From Haladaptatus sp. R4 (lineage in GTDB: Archaea; Halobacteriota; Halobacteria; Halobacteriales; Haladaptataceae), in NCBI RefSeq assembly GCF_001625445.1, contig NZ_LWHG01000032.1, positions 124,001-188,000 on the forward strand: a stretch of DNA of 64,000 nucleotides, written 5' to 3'. Below are positions 17,990-29,187 of the stretch, in pieces. The notes beneath the pieces were generated by a model. That model saw only the letters and a list, made by a program, of their open reading frames with translations. It was not told the DNA's origin and ran no database searches. The position numbers were made by a program, and so were the translations under genes. Each line of letters begins with the position of its first letter. Within the stretch, counting starts at the first letter, position 1.

Positions 17990-19223
17990 ATGAGAATCGA
18001 CCGGGACCGACTGCGAAAGGACATCGAGGCGAACGCCGAATTCGGCGCGCTGGACGACGCCGAACACGGGCGAACCGTCCTGACTGGAACGGAAGCGAAC
18101 CGGCGGGCGCGGGAGTACTTCGTGGAGCGACTGGAGGACGCCGGATTGGACGTTCGCGTGGACGCCGTCGGCAACATCGCGGGGCGGTGGACGCCCGAAA
18201 GCGCCGACCCGGACGCCGCACCGGTGGCGGCCGGGAGCCACCTCGACTCGGTGCCGGAGGGCGGCATCTTCGATGGCCCGCTTGGCGTGTATTCGGCGTT
18301 GGAAGCCGTACGGGCGATGCAGGATTCGGGAATCGAACCGACCGTCCGGACGACGTCGTCTCGTTCACCGAGGAGGAAGGCCAGCGGTTCGCCAGCGGCC
18401 TGCTCGGGTCCTCGGTCGCCGTCGGCGAGCGGTCGGTCGATGACGCGCTGGCGCTGACGACGGGCGGACGACGTTGGCCGACGCGCTCGATTCGATGGGA
18501 TTCCGGGGGGAGGGACGACTCGATGCGAGCGAATGGGACTCGTGGCTCGAACTCCACGTCGAACAGAGCCGACGCCTTGAACGGGCCGACGTGTCGGTCG
18601 GCGTCGTGACGACGATCACGGGATCACGCACTGCGACGTGGAAGTTCGAGGCGAGGCGAACCACGCCGGGGCGACCCCGATGGCGGAGCGAACGGACGCG
18701 CTCGTCGCGTCAGGCGAGTTCGTTCAAGACGTGGAACGGGCCGCGAACGAAGTCAGCGAGACGGCCGTCGGGACCGTCGGAAAGATCGATGCGCGACCGA
18801 ACGCGACGAACGTCGTCCCCGGAACGGTCACGATGGGCGTCGATATTCGGGACGTGGAGTACGAGTCGATGACGAACTGGTCTCGCGCGCGGAGGAGTCG
18901 CTCACGATTCTCGAATCGGAGCGCGGCGTCGAGGACGGCCCTCTCCCGCGACTTCGACCTCGAACCGACGGACATGAGCGAGCGCTGTCGGGAAGCGGTG
19001 CACGAAGCGGGCGAAAAGTCGGAAATCGAGACGCTCGACCTCCACTCGGGGGCGGCCCACGACACGATGCACGTCGCGGACGTGACGGACGCGGCGATGT
19101 TGTTCGCGCCGTCGCGCGACGGGATTTCGCACAACCCCGCCGAATGGACCGACTGGGAGGACTGTGCGCTCGACGCGAGTGCTCGCTGGCGGACTCACAT
19201 CGCTAGCCGGAAATCAGTCCTGA
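17990..19223 (+). CDS. M20-family amidohydrolase (allantoate / N-carbamoyl amino acid hydrolase type), many frameshifts
   Basis: Pieces in three frames line up along one M20 amidase. MRIDRDRLRKDIEANAEFG starts it; metal site AGSHLDSVPEGGIFDGPLG; then VVSFTEEEGQRFASGLLGS; LELHVEQSRRLERADVSVGVV; GEANHAGATPMAERTDALV; NATNVVPGTVTMGVDIRDVE; and LHSGAAHDTMHVADVT with ISHNPAEWTDWEDCA. Lesions lie near 18344, 18466, 18614, 18869, 18936 and 19160; the first four fit single missing bases. The restored end is TRVLAGGLTSLAGNQS with TGA at 19221-19223, overlapping the end of the convergent DUF502 gene. With six lesions this gene could be a true pseudogene, but the family residues are all preserved. Hydrolyses carbamoyl or ureido amides. 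Confidence 0.7.
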
Positions 19224-19915
19224 TACCGAGCCACGTCTTGCCCCGTCAGACGTCGGAGTTGGTCTTCGCTCAGCCCCTCCGTACTGGCTCCCATCTCGTC
19301 CAGTCCGACGCCGCTGGTGACGAGGGCGCGGAACGCGACTTCCAGTGGAATATCGACGTCCAGGAGGTCGTCGTTGGGAACGTTGACGACGAACCCGCCC
19401 ATCACCGGGTTCGGAGCCATCGGCAGGAAGACGGTGGTCATCTTCTCCTCGCCGGTCGCTTTTCGCACCTCGTCCGGCGTCTCCGCCGTGACGAACGCGA
19501 ACGTGTACGTGTCGTCGGTCGGGAATTCGAGCAGTTTCACGTCCCGAAAGTGGTCCTCGTCGCTCTCGATCATCGCGTCCCCCATCCGGCGGAAACTCCG
19601 ATAGACGGTGCCGAGTCCGGGAATCTGGCTGATAGCGTAATCGAAGTTATCGATGGCGCGCTCGCCGACCGGCGAGTGGGCGACGAACCCGACCATCAAT
19701 ATCATGGACACGATGACCAGTACCGCGATGCCACCGAGGACGAATATGGAGCCGACGGGAACGAGCCCCAAGAGCGGAATCAGCATGTTCCTGACGAACT
19801 TGAGCAAAACGACGACGACGTACAACGTAATGAGAAGGGGAACGACGACGGTAATACCAGTGAGCGCCGTCTCCCGTAGTTTATCCAATAGTGACAAATC
19901 GTCCGAAGTAGCCAT
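19214..19915 (-). CDS. DUF502 membrane protein
   Basis: Intact, 233 residues from ATG at 19915 (MATSDDLSLLDKLRE). Two membrane helices (about residues 20-45 and 60-85) followed by a soluble beta-rich domain with the family patterns GLGTVYRSFRRMGDAM and FLPMAPNPVMGGFVVNVP (COG2928). Function unknown; often involved in membrane processes. Overlaps the 3' end of the amidohydrolase by ten bases. Confidence 0.8.
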   Translation of the reverse strand: MATSDDLSLLDKLRETALTGITVVVPLLITLYVVVVLLKFVRNMLIPLLGLVPVGSIFVLGGIAVLVIVSMILMVGFVAHSPVGERAIDNFDYAISQIPGLGTVYRSFRRMGDAMIESDEDHFRDVKLLEFPTDDTYTFAFVTAETPDEVRKATGEEKMTTVFLPMAPNPVMGGFVVNVPNDDLLDVDIPLEVAFRALVTSGVGLDEMGASTEGLSEDQLRRLTGQDVARYQD

Positions 19916-20026
19916 CGTACAGCACACTCGGGCGGGGGCTAAAGAGCGTACTGGCTGAATATTCCAGCAGGGAAATTCATCAGCCGCCAGCAGAGTAATC
20001 CCTCGGAAGCGCCTAGCTCTACCTCC

Positions 20027-20695
20027 ATGAGTACAATCGCCATCGTGCGACTCCCGGCATCGGAGTTCGCACTGGAGGCGACACTCGAACGGGTTCCGGG
20101 CGTTACGTTCGAAGTCGAACGTGTCGTCGCACCCGAAGCCGAGCGGGTAATGCCCTACGTCTGGGCGACGGCAGACCCGGACCAGTTCGACGCCCTCCAC
20201 GCCGCCCTCGAAGACGACCCGACAACCGACGATATAGAGCTTCTCGCTGATTTGGACGACGAGTGGCTGTTTCGTATGGAGTGGGTCGGGAAAACCAGAT
20301 TCGTCATCCACGTCCTCGTCGAGGAGAGCGGAACGATAATCGACGCGAACGGTAACGGCGACGAGTGGAAACTACGCATCCTGTTTCCCACTCGGGACGC
20401 ACTGGGCGTGACGTACCAGTACTGCGAAGAACACGACATTCCGCTCGAAATCGAGCAGATATATCGACTCGACGAATCCCCTCGACGGGGACAGTACGGA
20501 CTCACGAAGGAGCAGTACGACACCCTCGTCGCCGCGCTGGAGGAGGGCTACTACGACATCCCGCGGACGATTTCGGGCGAGGAACTCTCCCGGGACCTCG
20601 GAATCTCACACCAAGCCCTCTCCGAACGACTCCGTCGTGCGTACACGAACCTGATAGCGAACGCGCTCGTCATCGGCGAAGGCGAACTGGAATAG
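20027..20695 (+). CDS. HTH_10-type (bacterio-opsin activator-like) transcription regulator
   Basis: Intact, 222 residues. N-terminal beta-rich ligand or GAF-like segment (1-150), then the HTH_10 domain LTKEQYDTLVAALEEGYYDIPRTISGEELSRDLGISHQALSERLRRAY, with the recognition helix in SHQALSERLRR. These are haloarchaeal one-component regulators. The AEC transporter gene follows on the same strand after 166 bases and could be a target (inference). Confidence 0.8.
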   Translation: MSTIAIVRLPASEFALEATLERVPGVTFEVERVVAPEAERVMPYVWATADPDQFDALHAALEDDPTTDDIELLADLDDEWLFRMEWVGKTRFVIHVLVEESGTIIDANGNGDEWKLRILFPTRDALGVTYQYCEEHDIPLEIEQIYRLDESPRRGQYGLTKEQYDTLVAALEEGYYDIPRTISGEELSRDLGISHQALSERLRRAYTNLIANALVIGEGELE

Positions 20696-20861
20696 TCGTT
20701 TGTCGTCGATCCAGCTTCGGTTGAACCATCCTTATCCATCATAAAATATAACGATTATCCAAATATATGCGGAATTGACCGCAGAACGTGGCTTTAATTC
20801 GGTCGTCAGTAGAGTATCGTTCGATGGCCTACGAGACGATAGCCGATGCGAGGGGCAGTCG

Positions 20862-21817
20862 ATGAGTGCGGTATCCGCGTTCACCTCCGCGATTCTCCCG
20901 ATCATCGCCATCGCGGGCGTCGGATACGTCATCGGGTGGCGAACCGGCATCTCGGTCGATCAACTCAACACGGTCGCGCTGAACTTCTTCCTCCCGGCGC
21001 TCGTCTTCCACGGAATCGTCACCACCGATTTGAGCGGCAAGACGGTGCTCAACCTTGGTCTCGCCGTCTTCGCGTACACGCTCGTCATGATGGGCGTCGC
21101 GTACCTCAGCGGACGAACGCTCGACCTGCCGGACGCCGCCCTGCCCGGCGTCGTGTTGGCGAGCGCGTTCCCGAACTCCGGGTTCGTCGGAATCCCGCTC
21201 ACGGAGTTCGTCTTCGGCGACGTCGGGCGGACCACGGCGACGCTGTTTCTCACGATACAGAGCGTCATCCTCTACACGGTCGGCGTCTACGTCGTCTCCG
21301 CGAGCAGCGATAACACCGCGGGCGTGCGAAGTGCGGTCCGAGAAGTGTTTCGACTGCCGCTCGTCTACGCCGTCGTCCTCGCGGCGCTCGTCCGTTTTCT
21401 GGGTCTCGTTCCGCCCGTCGATGGAACGTTCATGACGACGCTCGATAGCGTCGGGTCGGCGTCCGTCCCGTTGATGCTCACCGTCGTCGGCATCCAACTG
21501 GCGGAGGTGGACCTCGGCGGACTGCACCGAATCGCGCTCCCGACGCGCTCAAACTCGTCGTCGCGCCGGTTCTGGGGGCGGGTATCGCGGTCGTCGTCGG
21601 GTTCACGCGACCGCACGTGGGCAACATCTTCATCCTCGAATGTGCGACGCCCGCCGCCGTCACTCCGCTCGCCCTCACCATCGCCTACAGCGACCACGAC
21701 GGGGAGTCGCTCTCGACCGCCGAGTACATGAGCACCGTCATCTTCGTCACGACGGTCCTCAGCGTCGTCATCCTGACCGCGCTCGTGGTCGCCATTCAGG
21801 GTGGCTATCTCTTTTAA
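20862..21817 (+). CDS. AEC-family transporter (auxin efflux carrier type), frameshifted
   Basis: Ten-helix carrier starting MSAVSAFTSAILPIIAIAGVGYVIG, with LNFFLPALVFHGI and SAFPNSGFVGIPL, typical of helices 2 and 4. A lesion near 21541 (after HRIALP) is repaired by one base, giving DALKLVVAPVLGAG and then LECATPAAVTPLALTIAY and a stop at 21817. AEC proteins move organic anions such as malate or other carboxylates. Four bases before the convergent AI-2E gene. Confidence 0.8.
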
Positions 21818-21820
21818 TCA

Positions 21821-22912
21821 TCAACCGTCATTCGATTCCGGAGATCCGGGCCACGACAACGTCGGAAACACGACCCAGAGGAACTGCACCACGACGACCA
21901 TGATGAACGGGCCGAGGAAGATACCGTACCAGCCGAAAATCGGCGGGCCGAGGAGATAGGCGAACACGATGAGGCTCGTCGGGAACAACCGTCCCGAGAG
22001 AACCGGACGGATGTAGGTCCGGACGACGTTGTCGAACGCGATTTCCATGATGAGCAGGAGCAGGATCGGAAACCAGAGCCGAACGGGGTCAGTTTCGAAC
22101 GCGACGATGGCGAGGTAGGCGACGACGAAGAAGTAGACGATGGAGCGCCCGACGAGCGGGACGATGGTGGCGAGGCCGGTCGCAACCGCCACGAGCATCG
22201 TCTGGGGAATCACCATGCTCGGCGGCGCGACGAGGTTGAGCAGGTTGTAGATGACCGCGGACAGGACGATGATGACGAAGATGGTCAGGGTGTAGCCGAA
22301 GAACACGGAGTTCAGCCCCTGATCGACGGCTTGCAGGTACCGATAGGTGCTCGTTTCCTCGTCCGCGACCGTCCGCCGGAACCACCCCGTCATCGTCGCC
22401 TCGTCGCGCACGAGGAAGAAGACGAAGATGAGCGTGAGAAACAGGTTGTACGATTGGGCCGCGAACGTCCCCACGAACCCGCGAATCCGGAAGAGAAACG
22501 AACGAATCGATGGGTTCGTAAGCAGTTCCGAAACCGAGTCGTACAGCCTTTCGGGCGTCGTCGGAATCGTTCCGAAGTCGAAGCCCGGAAAGAGGGTTCG
22601 AACCAGCCGTTCGACGTCGGCGGCGCGGACGGCCGAAAGTTGACCGAACGCGATCACGGCTATCGCCGCGAGCAGCGCGATGAACGGCAGGATGATGAGC
22701 GCCAGCGTCAGAATCGTGGCGATTCCTGACGGCACTCCCCGCTCCTGGAGCCATCTTGAGATTGGCCGGGCGACGTAGTACAAAAAGAGGCCGAACACGA
22801 ACCAGCCGAGATACGAATCGAGCGACGTGACGAGCACGACGGCCAACGCGGCGGCGAACACCCACCAACCGAGTTCGGTCGAACTCGTGCCATCGTCGCG
22901 CTCGAATTTCAT
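21821..22912 (-). CDS. AI-2E family transporter
   Basis: Intact, 363 residues. About seven to eight membrane helices with the family features LFLYYVARPISRWLQERGVPSGIATILTL near the start and PLVGRSIVYFFVVAYL, DNVVRTYIRPVLSGRLFPTSL in the second half. Members are putative exporters, including TqsA and Na+/H+ antiporter-like proteins; a signalling role is not implied in archaea. Start MKFERDDGTSS at 22912. Confidence 0.8.
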   Translation of the reverse strand: MKFERDDGTSSTELGWWVFAAALAVVLVTSLDSYLGWFVFGLFLYYVARPISRWLQERGVPSGIATILTLALIILPFIALLAAIAVIAFGQLSAVRAADVERLVRTLFPGFDFGTIPTTPERLYDSVSELLTNPSIRSFLFRIRGFVGTFAAQSYNLFLTLIFVFFLVRDEATMTGWFRRTVADEETSTYRYLQAVDQGLNSVFFGYTLTIFVIIVLSAVIYNLLNLVAPPSMVIPQTMLVAVATGLATIVPLVGRSIVYFFVVAYLAIVAFETDPVRLWFPILLLLIMEIAFDNVVRTYIRPVLSGRLFPTSLIVFAYLLGPPIFGWYGIFLGPFIMVVVVQFLWVVFPTLSWPGSPESNDG

Positions 22913-22964
22913 GAACTCCTCCGGATACGGGGGGATACATCGAGAAGGATGTTAGTTTGGTGGG

Positions 22965-23153
22965 TCATTCCGACCGGTCGTCGTCCGGGAGAAGGGTGAT
23001 CAATTGACTACCGAACGCGATCAGACCGATGAACAAGCCGCCGAAGGCTATCAAATCGCCATGAGTTCCGGGAACGGCGTAATCGAGAGTCATCCAGATG
23101 GCAATCAGCACGAGCAGAATGGCGAACAGCAGGATGTCAGTCGTTCGACTCAT
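22965..23153 (-). CDS. Small two-helix membrane protein
   Basis: 62 residues, beginning MSRTTDILLFAILLVLIAIW. Two hydrophobic helices (7-27 and 35-55) separated by DYAVPGTHGDL and an acidic tail DDDRSE. Conserved-looking haloarchaeal small membrane protein; function unknown. Upstream of and on the same strand as the AI-2E gene (52-base gap). Confidence 0.6.
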   Translation of the reverse strand: MSRTTDILLFAILLVLIAIWMTLDYAVPGTHGDLIAFGGLFIGLIAFGSQLITLLPDDDRSE

Positions 23154-23208
23154 ACACTTTCCTTCCGTTATTTTCAGATAATCGTTTCGAATTCATGACA
23201 GCAGTGCG

Positions 23209-24924
23209 TCACCGCTCCCGCTCCCACTCGTCGATGACCGTCACGACGCGCTCTCGTTGAGCGGCACGTCGCCGAACGGTTTCGTGGAATCGATGGCGGC
23301 GAGGGTGTCCCGAACCGGGCCGTCGGCCTCGGCCAATCGAAAGTCGATACCGCGCTTATCGAGGTCCTCGGCCAGCGATACGAGCATGTCGGCGGCGGTG
23401 AGGTCGCCGTCGCGACGAGCGCATGTCGAGGACGACGAGCGAGACGGGGCGCTCGCGGGTATCGACCTCGTCCATGACCGCCGCACGGATTGTCGGCGCG
23501 TTGGCGAAGAACAACTCGGCGTCCACGCGGTACACCAGCACGCCCGGAACGCGTTCGTTTTCCGGATGACGCGTCAGGTCGCTGAACTCGTCCGACCCCG
23601 GAACCCTGCCCATCGTAGCCGTGTGCGGGTAGGTTGCCCGCGCCACGACGACGAGGATCGAGACGAGGACGCCGATGAACACGCCGACAGCATCCCGAAG
23701 AAGAGGACGCCGAGAACGCGGACGCGGCCGTGGCGAACTCCGGCTTGTCGATGCGGTAGATGCGCTTGAGTTCCGACACGTCGACGAGTCCCGAGACGGC
23801 GACGACGACGACGGAGCGCGAGGACGGTTTCGGGAAGCGTCGCGAACAAGTCGGTCAAAAACAGGAGGACGAGGGTGATAGCAACCGCCGCGACGCCGCT
23901 CGTGAGTTGTGTCTTTCCGCCGACTTCGTCGTTGAGCGCGCTTCGGGACATGCTCCCCCCGACGACGAAGCCGTGACCGATTCCCGCCGCGAGGTTCGTG
24001 AGACCGTCCGCGAGGAGTTCCTGATTCGCGTCCACGGAGTCGTCGTGTCGCCGGGCGAACGTCTCGACGGCGCTCATCCCCTCGACGTACGAGAGCAGGA
24101 AGAGCGCGAGCGCGACGGGGAGCAGGTCGGGGAGGGTTCCGGCGGTCAGCGTCGGAATCGAGAGCGGCGGCAAGCCGTTCGGAATGTTCCCGACGATTTC
24201 GACGCCCCGTTCCTCCAGATTCGTCACCGCCAGCAGACCGGTCGCGAGGAGGACCACAAGGAGCGCGGTCGGAAATCGCCTCGCGTAGCGTTCGCCGAGG
24301 ACGAGCAGGACGATGGCGGTCGACGCCGACGGCGAGCGTCGGCAGGTTCGTGGCTCCGAGGTGGGAGACGACGAACCCCAGTCGGTCGAAAAAGGTGCCG
24401 CTGGCCCGCGGAATCCCGAACAGTTTGTCGAGCTGAGTGGACGTGATGTACAGCGCCGCGCCCGCCGAGAAGCCGGTCAGAACGGATTCGGAGATGAAGT
24501 TCACGACGAAGCCGAGTCGGAACAGCCACGCGACGACGGAGATGAGACCGACGAGCAGCGTCGTCAGCGCCACGAGCGAGGCGTAGTCGGCCGGGGAACC
24601 GGAGGCCACCGAGCCGACACCCGAGGCGACGAGGATGGCGAGCGCGGACGTCGGACCGTAGATGACCTGTTTCGACGTGCCGACGAACACGTACGCGAGG
24701 AGGGCGAGGAGACTCGCGTACAGGCCTGTTTCCGGCGGTAGACCCGCCAGCGAGGCGTAAGCCATCCCCTCGGGAAGGATGGCGGCGGCAACCGTGATGC
24801 CCGCGAACAGGTCCGGACGGAACAACGACGCCTCGTAGCGGGGAAGCCAGCGAACGATCGGAAGGATCGATTCGATGGGGCCGTCGTCCGTATTTCCGTT
24901 CCGACGCGATGATTCCGGAGCCAT
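23209..24924 (-). CDS. SulP (SLC26) family anion permease with STAS domain, several frameshifts
   Basis: The N-terminal half is intact: PDLFAGITVAAAILPEGMAYASLAGLPPETGLYAS and QVIYGPTSALAILV, the SulP signature. It continues in other frames: LLPVALALFLLSYVEGMSAVETFA, MSRSALNDEVGGKTQL, VVVVAVSGLVDVSELKRIYRIDK, VLGVLFFGML, VGVFIGVLVSILVVVARATYPH, and a C-terminal STAS domain with VSLVVLDM and DLTAADMLVSLAEDLDKRG. Lesions lie near 24330, 23820, 23710, 23690, 23427 and 23240. Restoring the last gives VVTVIDEWERER with TGA at 23209-23211. Transports sulfate, bicarbonate or other anions across the cytoplasmic membrane. Confidence 0.75.
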
Positions 24925-24937
24925 TCGACGTCCTCGA

Positions 24938-25897
24938 CTACGACGGACTCTGTTCGGGCTGTTCGGTCGCCTGCTGGTACTTGTGGCGGTACCGCGAAAT
25001 CTTCCGGTAGAGGATCGCGAGGAAGATGCCGTCGTAAACGATGACGAAGGCGATGAACGTCACCCCCGTCAGCGGGAGGTACGTCACCAGCGTATCGTAG
25101 GTCGCGTGAATGAGCGCGGCGATGAGCAGGCCTTTGACGATGATGGGACCGCGATTTTCCGGGTTCCCCTTCGCCAAGCCGAGGTAGTAGCCCGCGAACG
25201 ACGCGTAGATGACGTGGCCCGGGCCGACGAACGACCGCTGTGCGGCGGTGCCGACCACGACGCTGACGAGCCTCGACATCGGAAGCTTACCCGCCGTGAA
25301 CAGCGCGTTCGTGATGTACGTGAAGTTTTCGATGGTCGCGAAGCCGAGTCCGGCGAACGCACCGAACACCGCGCCGTCGATGGCGGCGGAGAGGTACTCG
25401 GTTCGATAGGCGTACAACCGCGAAGCGAGCCACTTCGACGTCTCCTCGACCGGACCGACTTCCAGATAGAAGAACAGAATCGTTCCGACGACGGGAATCA
25501 GCTGGAAAACGGGTTGCAGCGCCGTGTTGAGCAGGGACGCGAACCCCGCGAACAACACACCCAGCAGGAACGTCACCGCGAGCGGCGCGAGCGGTTCCCG
25601 CTGCACGTCGTCGCCGTACCAGATGAGCGCCGCGAGGACGAACGCCGGAATCACCGACAGGAACGTCAACACCCCCAGCGCCGGTTCCACGAACAGGATG
25701 AACCCCGTGGCCGCGAGTTGCGCGACGAACAGCAACACCGCGAGCACGACGAATATCCGTTGCCAGTTGTTCGTGAGCCCACGGTAGATACCGACCGACA
25801 CCCGGTCGAGTACCGTCCGTTTCTCCCACGTGGTAACGTCGTACAGGTCTTCTTCCCGAAGCGATCTTTCTATCTGCTCGTCTTCACTCCCACCCAT
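24938..25897 (-). CDS. PrsW-family intramembrane metalloprotease
   Basis: Intact. About eight helices; the three family motifs are present: EETSKWLASRL (paired glutamates), GFATIENFTYI, and the histidine-bearing GPGHVIYASFAGYYLG and IHATYDTLV. These supply the metal site of the PrsW/Rce1-like (CPBP-related) protease fold. ATG at 25897 (MGGSEDEQ) is preferred to 25918. In bacteria PrsW cleaves an anti-sigma factor; archaeal substrates are unknown. Confidence 0.8.
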   Translation of the reverse strand: MGGSEDEQIERSLREEDLYDVTTWEKRTVLDRVSVGIYRGLTNNWQRIFVVLAVLLFVAQLAATGFILFVEPALGVLTFLSVIPAFVLAALIWYGDDVQREPLAPLAVTFLLGVLFAGFASLLNTALQPVFQLIPVVGTILFFYLEVGPVEETSKWLASRLYAYRTEYLSAAIDGAVFGAFAGLGFATIENFTYITNALFTAGKLPMSRLVSVVVGTAAQRSFVGPGHVIYASFAGYYLGLAKGNPENRGPIIVKGLLIAALIHATYDTLVTYLPLTGVTFIAFVIVYDGIFLAILYRKISRYRHKYQQATEQPEQSPS

Positions 25898-26119
25898 AAC
25901 CCGTAAACAACCCGACACGCCATAATCGTTGTTGGCAACGACGGGCGGTCCGCTACTTCGACCTTCGGACTGCGCGGGTCGTGTTGACGGGACAGAGGTT
26001 TATCCGAGGCGAACGTTTCTAGGGTCCGACGAAGAAGTTCTTCGGGGACGGGGGAAGGGTGAAGTTCGTACCATCGAACGCAGAGGGGAGAGGAACGAGC
26101 GAAGTGAACGGAGGGAGCC

Positions 26120-27727
26120 GTGGCTGAGGCGGACGCGGCGGACACGGAGGACGCGGTTTCGGTCTGGGAACCCTTGGGCGAACCCGTTTTCCGGGCGATG
26201 TGGACGGCGGCGTTGGTGTCGAACGTCGGAACGTGGATGCAGAACGTCGGCGCGGCGTGGCTGATGACCTCGCTGACCACCTCGGCGCTGTTGGTCGCGC
26301 TGGTGCAGACGGCGACGACGCTCCCGGTCGTGCTCGTGTCGCTTCCGGCGGGTGCCATCGGCGACATCGTGGACCGGCGTTGGCTGCTGTTGGTGGTGCA
26401 GGCGTGGATGCTGATCAGCGCCGTGATACTGAGCGGGCTGACGGCGGTCGGCGCGCGACGCCGTGGATACTGCTGTTGCTCACGTTCTCGCTCGGCTTCG
26501 GCACCGCGTTCCTGAACCCGACGTGGCAAGCGATTCAACCGGAGTTGGTCCCGCGAAGGGAGCTTCCGGCGGCGATTCGCTCGCGCGCAGTGGGATTCAA
26601 CATCGCCCGCGCGGTCGGTCCGGCGGTCGGCGGCCTCATCCTCGCGGCGACCGGCACGGCGACGGTGTTCTTCCTCAACGCGGTGTCGTTCGTCGCCGTC
26701 CTCGTCGTCGTGAATCGCTGGAAGCGCGAACCGACGACCTCGGAACTGCCGCCGGAGCGCCTGTCGGAGTCGATCTATCGCGGCGTGCGGTTCGTCCGGA
26801 CGCCCCGGCCCTGCGGTCGGTGCTGGCTCGAACGGTGCTGTTCATCGCCTTCGCCAGCGCGATTTGGGCGCTGTTGCCCCTGCTCGTCCGTAATCAACTC
26901 CACCTCGGTGCAGGCGGGTACGGCATCGTTCTCGGCGTCACGGGTCTCGGGTCGGCGGCCGGAATCACCGTCCTCGAACGGGCGCGAAAGCATTTCACGA
27001 CGAACCAAGTCGTCCTCGGGGCGTCGGCCCTGTTCGGCCTCGTGCTGGTGGTGCTGGGGACCGTTCACGTCGTCCTCGTCGCGCTGGTCGCGGTTGCGCT
27101 CGGCGGCCTCGCGTGGATTTCGGTCCTGTCGAGCCTGAACACCGCCGTGCAGACGCTCTCGCCCGAGTGGGTCCGTGCACGGACGCTGTCGGTGTACATG
27201 CTGTTCTTCCTCGGCGGAATGGCGGTCAGCAGCCTCGGGTGGGGCGCGTCGCCGACCACCTCGGCACGCCGATAGCGCTCGTCATCGCAGGAGTCGGGTT
27301 GGTCGTCGGCCTCGTCGGGGGGATTCACTGGCGAATTCCCGAGACGGACGACCTCGACCTGCGACCCTCCGCGGACTGGTTCGACCCCAGAACGGAGTTC
27401 GAACCGGACCCCGACACCGGCCCCGTGCTCGTGAGCGTCGAGTATCGAATCGACCCGGCGACGGCGGACGATTTTCTGGCGGCCGTGGAGAAATTGGGGC
27501 GCGTTCGGCGGCGGAACGGGGCGCGATACTGGAACGTGTTCCGCGACACCGAAACCGACGACCGTTACCTCGAAGTGTACTTCACGGGGACGTGGATGGC
27601 CCACCTCCGCGAACACGAGCGCGTGTCGGTAGCCGACCGGGAGATACAGAGCCGAGCGGTGTCGTTTCACGTCGGCGACGAACCGCCGCAGGTATCGCAC
27701 TTCATCTCGGGGACGGACGAATACTGA
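26120..27727 (+). CDS. MFS_3 (EntS-like) exporter with C-terminal soluble domain, frameshifted
   Basis: GTG at 26120 follows a purine-rich AGGGAG. MFS_3 landmarks: VSNVGTWMQNVGAAWLM, FLNPTWQAIQPELVPRRELPAAI, then LVRNQLHLGAGGYG and LNTAVQTLSPEWVRARTLSVYML. Lesions near 26456, 26805 and 27243, each mended by one base. After helix 12 comes a 130-residue soluble domain (VLVSVEYRIDPATADDFL, then YWNVFRDTETDDRYLEVYF) of the monooxygenase-like/ABM type that is standard for this family (PF05977). Enterobactin-exporter-like proteins export siderophores or other small molecules. Confidence 0.75.
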
Positions 27728-27836
27728 CGCCATTTTATCACGGTTGGTACCGAAGCCGTGGCCATGCACGTTGCAGACGAGCGGCCCTCCAATCGGGCGG
27801 GAAAAACGACGCGTCGGCGAGTGGAGATGATGACAC

Positions 27837-29092
27837 GTGGATGACGGCGACGATGGTTCCGACCTACGGAAAATCGCGGTCGAGCAGTTCGGCGACGGCG
27901 ACGAGGAATTCGTGCGGGCTTCCGCACCCGGCCGGTGAACCTCATCGGCGGACACACGGACTACAACGACGGCTTCGTGCTTCCCGTCGCGATCGATCGG
28001 CGAACCGAAATCGCGGTGCGCCCCCGCACCGGGACCCGCGTCAGTACCGACCGTACCGTCCGGGCGTACTCGACGAACTTCGACGAGAGTCGTGAGTTCT
28101 CCCTCGATTCGTCCCCGAGCGAGGGATCATCGTGGCTCGGCTACATCGAGGGAATCGCCCGGGAACTCGCCGAGGGAGCGCCGGGAGTTTCGGGGTTCGA
28201 CCTCGTCGTGGACGGCGACGTTCCGATGGGCAGCGGCCTCTCGTCGTCGGCCTCGCTCGAACTGGCGACCGCGACGGCGCTGAACGAGGCGTGGGACCTC
28301 GATTACACCCCGACCGAACTCGCGGACCTCGGTTGGCGGGTCGAACGGGAGTTCGTCGGCGTCGAGTGCGGCATCATGGACCAGTTCGTCGTCGCGCTCG
28401 GAGAGCGGGACCACGCGCTGTTTCTCGACTGCCGCACCCGAAACTACGAGCGCCACTCGCTGGACGGGGACGTTCGGGTCGTCGTGACGAACACGAACGT
28501 CGAACACGAGTTGGTCGATTCCGCGTACAACGAACGGGTCGCCCAGTGTGCGGAGGGCGTCGAACTGCTGGACGAGGCGCTCGGCGAGGACGTAAGCGCA
28601 CTGCGCGACGTGTCGGTCGCCGAGTTCGAGGCGGTCGGGGACGAACTTCCGGAGACGATACGAGAGCGGTGCGGACACGTCGTGTACGAGAACGAGCGCC
28701 GTTCGCGAGGCCGCGAACGCGCTCGAAACCGGCGAGATGGGACGCGTCGGGGAACTGATGAACGAATCCCACCGGGGCCATTCCGCGACTCCTACGAAGT
28801 CAGCTGCCCGGAACTGGATTTTGTGGTCGAGGTGGCGGGCGACATCGACGCCGAACTCGGTTCGCGGATGACCGGTGCTGGATTCGGCGGGTGTGTCGTG
28901 AGCCTCGTCCGGGAGGAATCCGTCGAATCCTTCGCGGAAACCGTTCGGGAGGCGTATCTCGCCGAAACCGGCATCGAACCCGACGTCTTCCCGTGCGCGT
29001 CGCCGACGGCGCACGGGTCGAAGCGGGACTTGAGGATTGAGGGGGTAACGGGGAGCGTTCGTCCCGATAGACCGTACCATCGATTCCGCTGA
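27837..29092 (+). CDS. Galactokinase-like GHMP kinase (frameshifted)
   Basis: GHMP kinase landmarks: ASAPGRVNLIGGHTDYND across a lesion near 27938 (one missing G), the ATP loop PMGSGLSSSASLELA, VGVECGIMDQFVVALG, and the third motif GSRMTGAGFGGCVVSL. GRVNLIGGHTDYN is the galactokinase signature. Two further compensating lesions near 28694 and 28780 scramble about 28 residues between YENER and SYEVSCPELDF. The N-terminus is uncertain: GTG at 27837 gives VDDGDDGSDLRK. Phosphorylates galactose or a related sugar. Confidence 0.75.
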
Positions 29093-29187
29093 TGAATCAC
29101 GTACCGGCGAACGCACCGCAGGTCGTGGTTGCCACACTGACCCGCATGATTTTACCAAACGACGATGTACGGAACGGAGAGTACATC

